Assembly (NCBI GenBank): GCA_045110575.1
Contig: JBGCGF010000015.1
Span: 124,001-188,000 of the forward strand
DNA length: 64,000 nucleotides
From: CALDTK01 sp045110575
Lineage (GTDB): Bacteria; Bacteroidota; Bacteroidia; Chitinophagales; Saprospiraceae
Direction: 5' to 3'
Shown here in pieces: positions 8,062 to 16,562 of this stretch (the first letter of the stretch is position 1; each line of letters starts with the position of its first letter). The position numbers were made by a program, and so were the translations under genes. The notes beneath the pieces were generated by a model. The model was given only the letters and a program-made list of their open reading frames with translations, was not told the origin of the DNA and did not search any database.

Positions 8062-8931
8062 CTACTCCCACCAAACCTCAGGTGCGTTCTTCAATAACTC
8101 AAACGCCTTTTCAATCATATCCTCCACCGTCTTACCTGCTTGATCAGAGAACTTCCCAGTAGCACGATTAGCGAGAATTGCACTGACACTCAACGCACGG
8201 TGACCTAATAAATTAGATAGTCCGTAAATACCGGCTGTTTCCATTTCGAAATTGGTAAGCCGTTGGTCTTTCCCAAAACGAAAGGTGGCTAATTCGGAAA
8301 GGTCTGGTCCTACAAACGGAAGTCGGACACTTCGTCGCTGAGGTCCATAAAATCCAGAACACGTGAGTGTGTATCCGCGCATCGCTCCAGCAGCTTGCCA
8401 TGTGCTCGCTAGTGAGTCGGTGCCCGCTGCGGCGTATGCTGTTTTGGCGAAAGCTGGATAGGCGTTACTGAATGACTCCAACACGTCCAACTTCTCAAAC
8501 GGATAGAACGGACCAAGTCCATCCAAGCCGATCGCACCATCGCTCAGCAAGATTGTATCTACAGGAATGTCTGCCTGAAACGTACCACTTGTGCCCAGCC
8601 TCAAGAAAGTAAGGGACTGGAGACTTTCCTTCGGCTTCCGCGTCGCGAAGTCAATGTTCACCAAGGCATCAAGCTCATTGAAAACGATATCGACGTTGTC
8701 CGTACCGATACCTGTACTGATACACATGATCTTGTTTCCCGCAAACGTGCCGACATGTGTCACGAACTCACGAGTCTGCTGCTTAAAGGTGATCGAATCA
8801 AAATGTTTACTTACGCCCGCTACCCTATCCGGATCGCCAACCGTAATGATCAAAGGCGTCGCGTGTTCTGGTTTCAGCCCCAAGTGGTAAAGAGAGCCAT
8901 CAGGTCGCAAGATGAGTTCGGATTCGAGCAT
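8062..8931 (-). CDS. Nucleoside phosphorylase, uridine phosphorylase-like
   Basis: A 289-residue PNP/UDP-family enzyme. The phosphate-binding GDPDRV block lies near residue 31, followed by the CISTGIGTDN segment near 70, FLRLGTSG near 111, and the ribose-binding EMETAGIYGL near 225. The family phosphorolyses nucleosides to base and (deoxy)ribose-1-phosphate for salvage. The overall pattern fits the Bacteroidota uridine phosphorylase-like branch better than purine enzymes, but substrate choice is inferred. It is convergent with the barrel gene at 7339-8055. One copy of the dispersed 14-mer lies inside at 8441-8454. Confidence 0.88.
   Translation of the reverse strand: MLESELILRPDGSLYHLGLKPEHATPLIITVGDPDRVAGVSKHFDSITFKQQTREFVTHVGTFAGNKIMCISTGIGTDNVDIVFNELDALVNIDFATRKPKESLQSLTFLRLGTSGTFQADIPVDTILLSDGAIGLDGLGPFYPFEKLDVLESFSNAYPAFAKTAYAAAGTDSLASTWQAAGAMRGYTLTCSGFYGPQRRSVRLPFVGPDLSELATFRFGKDQRLTNFEMETAGIYGLSNLLGHRALSVSAILANRATGKFSDQAGKTVEDMIEKAFELLKNAPEVWWE
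8441..8454 (+). repeat. Dispersed 14-mer GTTTTGGCGRAAGC (first of ten exact copies)
   Basis: Exact copies occur on the + strand at 8441, 39048, 39485, 43483, 61896 and 62891, and on the - strand at 15236, 52154, 52614 and 58072 (left ends). Related forms are GTTTTGCCGAAAGGC at 12893, 52558 and 19763 (minus), GTTTTCCCGAAAGGC at 24363, and GTTTTCGCGAAAGC at 16737 and 60802. All lie inside coding regions and in differing frames, for example read as FGGS, FWRK, VLAEA, FGES or LSPK. See the findings. Confidence 0.8.
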
Positions 8932-9008
8932 GGTGGAAACATACGGCTTCTCTCGTTTTCATTTTCAATGACCTAGCTTAGCACCAACGCACAATCAAAC
9001 TGAAGCTT

Positions 9009-9374
9009 ATGTCTGACTATTTCGTCCCTGTCTTGCCAAGTGCTGATATTGAAAGAGATGTCAAATTTTACGTCGAAGGCCTTGGCTTTACAGAGGTGTT
9101 TTCGGATAAGCTTTACGCTCTCCTTCGTCGGCAAAACCTAGAACTCCATCTCCAATGGCATGCGGGTACAGAAGATGATCCTTTACTAGGAGGAAGCGTA
9201 GTGCGTCTTATTTCAGATGATGTGGATGCGTATTATAAGGTCGTCGTAGACCAAGGCATCATTACCGCCAGCCATGCGCCAAAGAAGACTGCTTGGGGTA
9301 CATACAAATTTGGCTTCTTCGACCTCAACAAGAACTCGGTCTTCATCGTGAAGAAAGAACAAGAAAGCACATGA
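9009..9374 (+). CDS. VOC-superfamily (glyoxalase/bleomycin-resistance-like) protein
   Basis: A 121-residue single-module VOC protein. It begins with the typical FVPVLPSADIERDVKFYVEGLGF strand-helix, has ELHLQWH near residue 50 and the terminal KFGFFDLNKNSVFIVKK strand. It resembles bleomycin-binding-like members, which act as dimers and often lack metal. Substrate unknown. The downstream gene overlaps it by four bases (ATGA), so they are translationally coupled, although no functional link to the nuclease-like product is apparent. Confidence 0.85.
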   Translation: MSDYFVPVLPSADIERDVKFYVEGLGFTEVFSDKLYALLRRQNLELHLQWHAGTEDDPLLGGSVVRLISDDVDAYYKVVVDQGIITASHAPKKTAWGTYKFGFFDLNKNSVFIVKKEQEST

Positions 9375-10195
9375 TCACTCGCGTCACCTTCCTTTCGCTT
9401 TACTTTTTGATACTATCCTCATTTACAGCTGATGCACAGCTGGACGTGATGACAGCCACTGAGCGTGATGGAGAAAATGCTTGGTCGAAGCGGAAGGCTG
9501 ATGTTGCGGCATTGATTAATGAATACCATCCAGATATTTTAGGTGTGCAAGAGGTGTTTTATGATCAAATTCTTTATTTAGATGAAGCGCTAAAGGACTA
9601 CTCTTATGTAGGCAAAGCAAGTGTAGATGGTAATATGGTCGGTGAATACACAGCCGTCTTCTACGACACAACAAAGGTGAAGTGTGTTCTGAACGAGACT
9701 TTCTGGCTTTCAGATACTCCAAAAATTCCGTCTCGTGAACTAGGAACAAATAACACAAGAACCTGCACGTATGGTGCCTTTCAGATATTGAATGGAGGTA
9801 GCGACACCTTACATGTCTACAATGCACATTTCGACCACGAAGTTCCAGAAATTAGGTCTCGAAATGCACAAGTTGTACTTACTCGAACTGTTATGAATGG
9901 ACGTCTATTAGCTCACAAACGAACAATAGTTATGGGTGACTTCAATTGTGACATTGACAATCGTTCAATGAGATTACTTCAGCTTGCGATGAAGCCAGGA
10001 ATAGAGCAGGCATTATCCATATTGGGGCCTTCAGGTACTTTCAATGGTTTTGATGTAAACTCAAAACTTAACACGGCAATAGACCACATTTTGGTACGAG
10101 ATCTAAAGGTTCTTGAGTATCGACATATCGACGATTGCCGCCCAAACGGTCTCTGGCTTTCTAATCACTTACCGGTTATGGCAACAGTAAACTAA
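9371..10195 (+). CDS. Endonuclease/exonuclease/phosphatase-family protein, catalytic residues lost
   Basis: The ATG at 9371 overlaps the VOC stop; the product is 274 residues with a signal peptide ending TADAQ. The EEP fold is recognisable from ILGVQE near residue 57, NAHFDHE, VMGDFNCD and IDHILVR. Compared with the neighbouring paralogue it has lost five residues (YNLRY) after LDVMT, removing the metal-binding asparagine of the first EEP motif, and the final SDHLPV motif reads SNHLPV. Both are key catalytic positions in this family, so the protein is probably inactive or altered. The first roughly 130 bp are nearly identical to the paralogue while the rest is diverged. Confidence 0.8.
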   Translation: MITRVTFLSLYFLILSSFTADAQLDVMTATERDGENAWSKRKADVAALINEYHPDILGVQEVFYDQILYLDEALKDYSYVGKASVDGNMVGEYTAVFYDTTKVKCVLNETFWLSDTPKIPSRELGTNNTRTCTYGAFQILNGGSDTLHVYNAHFDHEVPEIRSRNAQVVLTRTVMNGRLLAHKRTIVMGDFNCDIDNRSMRLLQLAMKPGIEQALSILGPSGTFNGFDVNSKLNTAIDHILVRDLKVLEYRHIDDCRPNGLWLSNHLPVMATVN

Positions 10196-10204
10196 CCAAA
10201 GCAC

Positions 10205-11041
10205 ATGATCACTCGCGTCACCTTCCTTGCGCTTTACTGTTTGATACTATCCTCATTTACAGCTGATGCACAGCTGGACGTGATGACCTACAACCTCCGT
10301 TATGCCACTGAGAGTGATGGAGAAAATGCTTGGTCGAAGCGGAAGGCTGATGTTGCTGCGCTGATTAGGAATTACCACCCTTCTGTGCTTGGTGTGCAGG
10401 AAGCAGTTCACGAACAAATGGCATATCTCGACTCTACATTTACAGAATACGCCTACGTTGGTGTAGGCCGCGATGATGGAGCTACCGGAGGCGAGTACAG
10501 CGCAATCTTTTATGATTCAACTCAGCTAAGGTGCATTGCTTCTGAAACCTTCTGGCTGTCCGAAACACCCAGCGAACCCTCCTACGGCTGGGGTGCAAAC
10601 TACAGGCGCATTTGTACTTATGTGAGTTTCATCGTTCGAAGCCATGGTGATACCATTCATGTTTTCAATGCCCACTTCGATCATGAAGTGGAACTGGCAA
10701 GATTGAATGGTGCACAAGTGATACTGGACAAAGTCACCGCAAAGCACCTGCTTAATAGCCAAGTCGTTGTCATGGGAGACTTCAATTGCACCGCATCCGA
10801 TCCACCGATGCAGCTTTTCAATTCGAAGTTTGCGTTCGGAGCAGATGTTTCCTTGACTTCCTGCTACGGACCGAAAAGCACATTTAGTGGCTTTGAAGAG
10901 CTACAAGAAGGAAAGACACTTGACCATATTCTCTTGCGCAACCTCGACGTCGTGAAATATCGACATATAGACGATCGTCGTCCAAATGGGCTTTGGCCTT
11001 CTGATCACTTGCCGGTCACGGCAACGCTTCGTAAGCCTTAG
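10205..11041 (+). CDS. Secreted endonuclease/exonuclease/phosphatase-family protein
   Basis: A 278-residue protein with a signal peptide ending TADAQ. All EEP motifs are intact: MTYNLRY near residue 27 (metal-binding Asn), LGVQE near 62 (Glu), NAHFDHE near 161, MGDFNCT near 195 (Asp, Asn), LDHILLR and the terminal SDHLPV (Asp-His pair). Members hydrolyse phosphodiester or phosphomonoester bonds in DNA, RNA, sphingomyelin or inositol phosphates; export suggests an extracellular or periplasmic substrate. It lies nine bases downstream of its degenerate paralogue. Its stop codon overlaps that of madM on the other strand. Confidence 0.88.
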   Translation: MITRVTFLALYCLILSSFTADAQLDVMTYNLRYATESDGENAWSKRKADVAALIRNYHPSVLGVQEAVHEQMAYLDSTFTEYAYVGVGRDDGATGGEYSAIFYDSTQLRCIASETFWLSETPSEPSYGWGANYRRICTYVSFIVRSHGDTIHVFNAHFDHEVELARLNGAQVILDKVTAKHLLNSQVVVMGDFNCTASDPPMQLFNSKFAFGADVSLTSCYGPKSTFSGFEELQEGKTLDHILLRNLDVVKYRHIDDRRPNGLWPSDHLPVTATLRKP

Positions 11042-11790
11042 CCAAGGCTCATCAACCAACTAACAACGGCGTAGCCGATCGTTGGGACGATAAGCACACC
11101 CAGTCCAGTATAGAATGTCGCTGTGAGTGCACCGTATGGAACCAGTTTCTCGTCCGTGGCTGCAAGGCCAGCCGCTACCCCACTCGTCGTTCCGATTAGG
11201 CCTCCAAACACCAGAGCAGCTGTTGGATTAGTCAAACCGATGCGCTTGGCAACCAACGGTGTGGCGAGTGTAGTGAAGATGGTTTTTACCACACCCGTTG
11301 CAACCGAGAGCGCGATCACGTCTGAGCTTGCACCCAGTGCGCCTCCTGTGATCGGACCTACGATATACGTGCAGGCACCAGCACCGATGGTGGTCAATTC
11401 GATAGCTGTGCGGTATCCAAAAGCATACCCTAGTACTGCACCCGTGATAAAGGCGACTAGGATACCAAGTAGCAGTGAAATCAATCCCAGCCAGCCAGCT
11501 TTTCTAACCTCCTTCAAGCTCGCACCAGCTGCTGTAGCGACAATCGTAAAGTCTCTAAACATGGAACCACCAAGCACGGCCATCCCCGCAAAAAGCGGAT
11601 AGTTGGCAATGCCTTTGTCGTTTCCGAAATAGGCAAGCACGAGGCCCGCGGTTATGGCGATTGCTGCACCTGGAATTCGCCCATTGGTGAAGAGCTTTGA
11701 GGCGCGATAAGAAAGCCAGGTAATTAATCCTACGGTAGCAAATGCGAAAATGAGCCCATACTTATCGGTGAGCGTATAGATAAGATCCAT
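11038..11790 (-). CDS. madM: Malonate transporter subunit MadM
   Basis: A 250-residue, strongly hydrophobic protein with about eight membrane segments, glycine-rich loops (TIGAGACTYIVGPITGGALGA near residue 135) and GLIGTTSGVAAGLAATDEK near 210, matching MadM. MadL and MadM together form a sodium-dependent malonate symporter. It is the last gene of a three-gene operon, starting three bases after the madL stop. Its own stop overlaps the convergent EEP gene. Confidence 0.9.
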   Translation of the reverse strand: MDLIYTLTDKYGLIFAFATVGLITWLSYRASKLFTNGRIPGAAIAITAGLVLAYFGNDKGIANYPLFAGMAVLGGSMFRDFTIVATAAGASLKEVRKAGWLGLISLLLGILVAFITGAVLGYAFGYRTAIELTTIGAGACTYIVGPITGGALGASSDVIALSVATGVVKTIFTTLATPLVAKRIGLTNPTAALVFGGLIGTTSGVAAGLAATDEKLVPYGALTATFYTGLGVLIVPTIGYAVVSWLMSLG

Positions 11791-11793
11791 AGG

Positions 11794-12183
11794 TTAAGTT
11801 TCAGGATCTATTGGTGATTCGATATCTGCTTCTTTTACGAATCCAACCATCACTTTTACGAGTAATAAACATAAGGCTGTTCCGAGCACACCGGCAACGA
11901 CGGCGAGCCAACCTCCTTCGAGCGCTTTACGCACATTGGTGGTTGCAGCCATGGCGATGATCACTGGAATGTACATCGCACTCCAAAAGGCGATTCCTCG
12001 TGAGGTAAGCTCAGGTAAGTAGCCCTTGTTTCGGAGAAAGTCTCCTAAGAAAATGAGGATCGCCATCGCAAATCCGACTCCACCTACATTGCGCCCAGTA
12101 CCCAGTACGTCTCCGAGGAGAAGTCCCAAAAACTGACCGACAAGAAAACAACCGGCAAGGATCGCTACGCCGTATATTTTCAT
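11794..12183 (-). CDS. madL: Malonate transporter subunit MadL
   Basis: A 129-residue membrane protein with about four helices. It begins MKIYGVAILAGCFLVGQ and has the NVGGVGFAMAILIFLGDF block near residue 32, both typical of MadL, the small partner of MadM. Its ATG overlaps the matB stop codon (ATGA), so translation is coupled to the synthetase gene. Confidence 0.9.
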   Translation of the reverse strand: MKIYGVAILAGCFLVGQFLGLLLGDVLGTGRNVGGVGFAMAILIFLGDFLRNKGYLPELTSRGIAFWSAMYIPVIIAMAATTNVRKALEGGWLAVVAGVLGTALCLLLVKVMVGFVKEADIESPIDPET

Positions 12184-13655
12184 ACGAAATGGGTCTTAAC
12201 TGCAGGCTTCATCACTTTACCCATTGCGTTTCTTGGAAGTTCCTTTGCAAATAAGTAGCGACTTGGTCGTTTGTAGCGTGGTAATTTATCAGCTAAAAAA
12301 GTATCAAGCGTTGATTGTTCAGTTTTAGTATTCGTAATGACGTATGCTGCAACGATTTCTCCCCACTCCTCGCTTGGTATTCCTACTACTGCGACGTCAT
12401 CAACCACTTCATGCTTTCGTAAAACCTCTTCTATCTCTAGGGCAGATATTTTGTAGCCTCCTGACTTGATGATGTCGACAGAATTTCGGCCAAGTATACG
12501 AAAATAGCCATCTTTTAATTCAGCTACGTCACCCGTCTCAAACCATCCGTCGTGTGTGAATGACTTTTTCGTTACATCTGGTCTACGCCAATATTGATTG
12601 AACACCGCTGGACCTTTAACTTGAATCTGGCCTGGGCCTTCGTCGGTGATAGCGCCGTCGTCTTCTACAAGGCGAACCTGCATACCTGGAAGAGGCTGTC
12701 CGATGTGACCCGCGCGACGTTCAGCTCCATATGGGTTGCTGATTGCCATACCGATCTCGGTCATGCCATAGCGCTCTAGGAGCCGTTGTCCAGAAAGCTC
12801 TTCCCACTGTTCCATAACACTTACTGGCAATGCGGCCGACCCACTAATCATGAGTCGAAACTGCTTCATGCGGGCTGACAGAAACGTCTGCTGTTTTGCC
12901 GAAAGGCTATTGAAAGCAGTAATGAGTTTGTAATAAATCGTTGGTACAGCCATGAAGACATTCATGTCCTCTTCAGTAAGGAATGTTTCGAATATTCCGC
13001 TTGCGCTAAAACGCAGCATAAACGTAACTCTCGCTCCAGACCAAAGCGCGCAACAGGTTACATTGATAATGCCGTGAACGTGGTGTAGCGGGAGCACATT
13101 CAGAATGTGGTCGTCTGTATGCCATCCCCACGCTTGTATCAATGATGAGATCTGAGCCTCAATATTTGCGTGGGTGGTTACGACTCCTTTGGGCTGTCCG
13201 GTCGTGCCACTCGTGTAAAGCATCATGGCCCGGCGCTTGGTTTGGATTTCTGGCAATCGAGCTTCGTCTCTACCCGTATCCTTACTCCCGAGCAAGCGCT
13301 TGTGATGCTCCTTCGCGTAAGGTTGTAACGTATTGTAGTAGTCTCCATCTGCAACGATAAGGTCCGCATCAGAATCCTCAATAACGTAGGCCAAAGAGTT
13401 GAGCGGGTAGCCGGTGCAAAGCGGAACTGCGATGCCTCCTGCTCTCCAAATAGCCCACTGCGTTACCACATATTGGAACCCAGGATCAACCATGAAAGCC
13501 ACCCGCGCTTCTTCAAGATCAGTTTTGCCCGCGAGCAAAGTGCTAGCCAAGGCCGCAGATTGATCGAGTAACTCTTGGTAGCTAAAGGTTTGGCCATCAC
13601 TTCCAATGGCGGTGCGGGAAGCGAAGTCTATGGCGCGGTCGATAAGCGTTAACAT
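12180..13655 (-). CDS. matB: Malonyl-CoA synthetase-like acyl-CoA ligase
   Basis: A 491-residue adenylate-forming enzyme. The AMP-binding P-loop MLYTSGTTGQPKGVV lies near residue 146, the ERYGMTE motif near 291, the hinge region GYFRILGRNSVDIIKSGGYKIS near 394, and the C-terminal catalytic lysine in NAMGKVMK near 480. The SNPYGAERRAGHIGQPLPG stretch after ERYGMTE is characteristic of malonyl-CoA synthetases. It activates malonate to malonyl-CoA using ATP and CoA. It heads an operon with madL and madM, which strongly supports malonate as substrate. The start codon is preceded within six bases by TACATTG, a promoter-like -7 box. Confidence 0.9.
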   Translation of the reverse strand: MLTLIDRAIDFASRTAIGSDGQTFSYQELLDQSAALASTLLAGKTDLEEARVAFMVDPGFQYVVTQWAIWRAGGIAVPLCTGYPLNSLAYVIEDSDADLIVADGDYYNTLQPYAKEHHKRLLGSKDTGRDEARLPEIQTKRRAMMLYTSGTTGQPKGVVTTHANIEAQISSLIQAWGWHTDDHILNVLPLHHVHGIINVTCCALWSGARVTFMLRFSASGIFETFLTEEDMNVFMAVPTIYYKLITAFNSLSAKQQTFLSARMKQFRLMISGSAALPVSVMEQWEELSGQRLLERYGMTEIGMAISNPYGAERRAGHIGQPLPGMQVRLVEDDGAITDEGPGQIQVKGPAVFNQYWRRPDVTKKSFTHDGWFETGDVAELKDGYFRILGRNSVDIIKSGGYKISALEIEEVLRKHEVVDDVAVVGIPSEEWGEIVAAYVITNTKTEQSTLDTFLADKLPRYKRPSRYLFAKELPRNAMGKVMKPAVKTHFV

Positions 13656-13742
13656 GCTGACAATGTAGCACCCAGCGTTTGGAATTAGAAAACCTGTGCG
13701 CTTTTACAATTAGGAAACGCTAACAAATCCCATCTTCGCGCC

Positions 13743-14627
13743 ATGACGTCAACTGCCAATCAATGTATCGAAGCGTTCAAGCAACTTCAAGATGAGATCT
13801 GTGCTGGTCTCGAAGTGCTAGATGGTGAAGGCAAATTTGCTGAAGACAAGTGGACACGTCCAGGTGGTGGTGGCGGCCGCAGTCGGGTTATCTCTGGTGG
13901 CCTCATCGAGAAGGGCGGCGTTAACTTCTCTGCTGTGCACGGCACGCTCTCTGAAGAAGCTGGCAAAGCACTCAAAACGGGAGCTGGAGGTTTCCTAGCC
14001 ACTGGCGTAAGCATCGTATTGCACCCGAAAAGTCCGATGGTGCCGATCATACACATGAACGTCCGCTACTTCGAAATGGAAGGCGGTGTTTGGTGGTTTG
14101 GTGGAGGCATCGACCTCACTCCGCACTATGTAATGCCAGGCTTAGCAACTGATTTTCACCAGAAGCTGAAGGCAACATGCGATGCGCATGCCTGTGCTGA
14201 TTACGGGAAGTTCAAGGAGACAGCCGACAAATACTTCTATATCAAGCACCGCAAGGAGACACGCGGCATTGGTGGCATCTTCTATGATCGCTTGACCAAG
14301 CCTAGTTTCAAGGAAGTGTTGGCGTATTCACTTGCCGTAGGTCGAACCTTTGTTCCTGCCTATACAGCGCAGGTGGAGCGAACACGTGACTTAGGTTTTG
14401 ACGAAAGTCATGAAGCATGGCAACGATTACGTCGCGGACGATACGTGGAGTTCAACCTTGTCTGGGATCGAGGGACAAAGTTCGGATTAGAGACCAATGG
14501 GCGCACTGAAAGCATCCTTATGAGCATGCCACCTCAAGCAGATTGGGTGTACGATCACAAGGTTGACGTTGGCAGTCCTGAGGCGGACACCATGCAATGG
14601 TTAAGAAAAGGCGTTAGCTGGGCTTAG
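13743..14627 (+). CDS. hemF: Oxygen-dependent coproporphyrinogen III oxidase
   Basis: A 294-residue aerobic CPO, of normal length. It has the WTRPGGGGGRSRVISGGLIEKGGVNFS block near residue 38, HMNVRYFE with the catalytic histidine near 105, GGGIDLTPHYV near 122, and the terminal WVYDH. It converts coproporphyrinogen III to protoporphyrinogen IX in heme synthesis using O2, implying an aerobic life style. It is divergent from matB with an 87-bp gap and the sequence CTTCGCGCC directly abuts its ATG, suggesting a very short leader. Confidence 0.97.
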   Translation: MTSTANQCIEAFKQLQDEICAGLEVLDGEGKFAEDKWTRPGGGGGRSRVISGGLIEKGGVNFSAVHGTLSEEAGKALKTGAGGFLATGVSIVLHPKSPMVPIIHMNVRYFEMEGGVWWFGGGIDLTPHYVMPGLATDFHQKLKATCDAHACADYGKFKETADKYFYIKHRKETRGIGGIFYDRLTKPSFKEVLAYSLAVGRTFVPAYTAQVERTRDLGFDESHEAWQRLRRGRYVEFNLVWDRGTKFGLETNGRTESILMSMPPQADWVYDHKVDVGSPEADTMQWLRKGVSWA

Positions 14628-14646
14628 GCCTTAGTCATGCACGAGG

Positions 14647-15594
14647 CTAGTGCACTGGAGCACCGACTCCAGGTAAGTAGATCTCAGCAATCATGCAGCG
14701 TGCGCTACCGCCACCAAGTTGCTCGATGACGTTGATGGGAGCATGAATAATTGGACCGCGCTCAGATAATACCGTACGCTGGACCTCGGATAATGCATCA
14801 TGTGCCTGAGAAGACATTGCCCAAACAGGGTTGCCTTTTCCGTCTACAACTTCGAGCATGTTTCCTGCGAAATGCAAGATCTGATGGAAACTCAAATCGA
14901 TAATCTGGCGACCAGAATCGGTAAGTGCTCGTCTCACCATGTCTCGCTCAACTTCAACTATGCTCTGTAGGCAAATGACCGCATGGTGCGTGCCCATCGC
15001 CATGATGACGTTGGTGTGGTAGACAGGCATGTTGCCTTCATCTACTGCATCAAAGAAAATCAGTTCGTACCCCGTCAATGATGCCCAGCGCTTAGCCAGA
15101 CCTTCATGAGTACGTTCACTGCGACACGCATAAGCCACCTTTTTGACGCGATCTAGTACGAGGCTGCCGGTTCCTTCGAGAAACTGGTTGTCGTCTTCCG
15201 CATGCTCAAGTGCGATGGTTCTGTCAATGGTGTAAGCTTTCGCCAAAACCTCCTTTACAGGGTTGAGTCGCTCAATGCGACGACTCTCTGGCTGCATCGG
15301 ATAAGTGACAAACACTCCATTTGGATGTGTACTAAACCAGTTGTTCGGAAAAACCGCGTCTGGTTTTACCGGAAGGTTAGAATCCTCAACGACAACGACT
15401 GTAACGCCAACTGCTCGAAGCGCTTCTACTAAACCGTCAAATTCCTGTTGCGCTCTACGTTTAACCTCTTCGTTATTTAAGGTCTTGGCCGTCTGCATGA
15501 AGGCATTCGTCTCCGCCGCCTCTTCGTTAAATCCGAAATTTGCAGGTCGTACCATCAGTACGACATTAGAACTTTGAGCATCAAAAATTTTCAT
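14647..15594 (-). CDS. Arginine deiminase-related protein, CtlX-like
   Basis: A 315-residue member of the guanidine-modifying (amidinotransferase) fold. It has MVRPANFGFNEE near residue 14, PDAVFPNNWFSTH near 79 with the substrate-binding Asp and Asn, a histidine in SFHQILHFAGNM, and the nucleophilic cysteine in GGGSARCM near 303. Similar proteins are annotated as citrulline-utilization hydrolase CtlX or arginine deiminase-related. It is convergent with hemF, and no other arginine-catabolic gene adjoins, though a speA-type decarboxylase lies 2 kb away. Exact substrate is uncertain. Confidence 0.82.
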   Translation of the reverse strand: MKIFDAQSSNVVLMVRPANFGFNEEAAETNAFMQTAKTLNNEEVKRRAQQEFDGLVEALRAVGVTVVVVEDSNLPVKPDAVFPNNWFSTHPNGVFVTYPMQPESRRIERLNPVKEVLAKAYTIDRTIALEHAEDDNQFLEGTGSLVLDRVKKVAYACRSERTHEGLAKRWASLTGYELIFFDAVDEGNMPVYHTNVIMAMGTHHAVICLQSIVEVERDMVRRALTDSGRQIIDLSFHQILHFAGNMLEVVDGKGNPVWAMSSQAHDALSEVQRTVLSERGPIIHAPINVIEQLGGGSARCMIAEIYLPGVGAPVH

Positions 15595-15660
15595 GGAACG
15601 GCTGCTAATTGGTTAGTAGATCTTCTAGGGAGTCTATGCAAGACTTGCGCCGCAAATGGA

Positions 15661-16443
15661 TCACGGTGTAGCCAGTGCTGCCCTGCGAAGTTCGCTTGCT
15701 TGTGCTGTTCCGAGGTAACGAGAAATGACCCAGTGGACAAAATATAGAAACGGAATTAACGCTATGGCTACGAGTAGTTTATAGCCGAAATTGACCATGC
15801 CGACCGCAAAAAATAAATCCATGGACCACTGTTGAGGTCCGAGAACGAATGCGATATAGAGTACAACGAATGAATCCAATAGCTGGCCTACAATCGTACT
15901 TGCCGTAGCACGTAGCCAGATCATTCTATCACCCGTGATTCGCTTGATGCGTCTGAAGATGACGGCGTCCAAAAGTTGTCCAACTAGAAAGGCAACCAAA
16001 GAACCTCCTATCACCCATAAGCCTTGGCCAAATACGGCTGCAAAAGCTGTTTGCATATTGTCGACTCCCATGCCCTCCCCAGAGCCAATCCACCAAGAAG
16101 CAGGGGCTAACCAAATGGCGAGGAAGACCATCAAAAAGGCGTAAGCAATAAGCGCAGCCGCAAGCAAGGTGACAAAGCGCACGCCTTTGGTCCCGAAATA
16201 ATCGTTGATCACATCCGTTAGGATGAAAACGAAGGGCCATAGAATTACGCCAGCGGTAAACTGCAAGCTGCCTGAATTGCCAAAAAGAGACCAATTCCAG
16301 TCTTGGAATCCAAAGGATTGCTCCAACGAAAAGATCTTGATTCCAATGAATTCAGCCACGATCGCGTTGGTCACGAAAAAGCCAGCTAGCATAATGTAGA
16401 GCTTGCTGCTTGGCTGTTGGAGTGGTGAAAGGGAGCTTGGCAT
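15661..16443 (-). CDS. Queuosine precursor transporter (YhhQ/VUT family)
   Basis: A membrane protein with about six helices. The frame is open from 16554, but the ATG at 16443 (MPSSLSPLQQPSSKLYIML) is chosen: it follows an AT-rich stretch usual for Bacteroidota start sites, whereas the upstream codons fall in a strongly folded GC-rich element. VUT-family marks are the VTNAIVAEFIGIKIFSL segment in helix 1, FILTDVINDYFGTKGVR, and LVGQLLDAVIFRRIK with a second VGQLLDSFVV. E. coli YhhQ imports preQ0/preQ1. folE and queD at 42.8-43.8 kb suggest the cell also makes the precursor. Confidence 0.88.
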   Translation of the reverse strand: MPSSLSPLQQPSSKLYIMLAGFFVTNAIVAEFIGIKIFSLEQSFGFQDWNWSLFGNSGSLQFTAGVILWPFVFILTDVINDYFGTKGVRFVTLLAAALIAYAFLMVFLAIWLAPASWWIGSGEGMGVDNMQTAFAAVFGQGLWVIGGSLVAFLVGQLLDAVIFRRIKRITGDRMIWLRATASTIVGQLLDSFVVLYIAFVLGPQQWSMDLFFAVGMVNFGYKLLVAIALIPFLYFVHWVISRYLGTAQASELRRAALATP

Positions 16444-16468
16444 TGTAGTACAATTATAAGGATTGCTT

Positions 16469-16539
16469 GTCATTGATTCGAGGGCCTGTGTCCCTAAGGC
16501 CCTCGGGCTTGGGCAGGACCCGCCCCCCGAATCAATGAC
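16469..16539 (-). other. Structured leader or operator upstream of the queuosine-precursor transporter
   Basis: The arms GTCATTGATTCG (16469-16480) and CGAATCAATGAC (16528-16539) pair perfectly over 12 bases. Inside lie a second helix AGGGCCT/AGGCCCT (16481-16487 with 16497-16503, nine-base loop) and a weaker GGGC/GCCC hairpin (about 16511-16525), so the RNA could fold as a three-way junction. It ends 25 bases before the chosen transporter start and lies between two divergent genes. It could be a cis-regulatory RNA for the transporter or a two-sided operator. No poly-T run follows, so it is not an intrinsic terminator. Confidence 0.5.
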
Positions 16540-16562
16540 TGTCCTATTGTACATTCACGCCA

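Noticed and set aside
16469..16539. Intrinsic terminator
   Set aside because: No T-run on either strand and the flanking genes are divergent.
16444..16554. Extended start of the queuosine-precursor transporter at 16554
   Set aside because: The extra 37 codons coincide with the GC-rich inverted repeat and do not resemble a transporter N-terminus.
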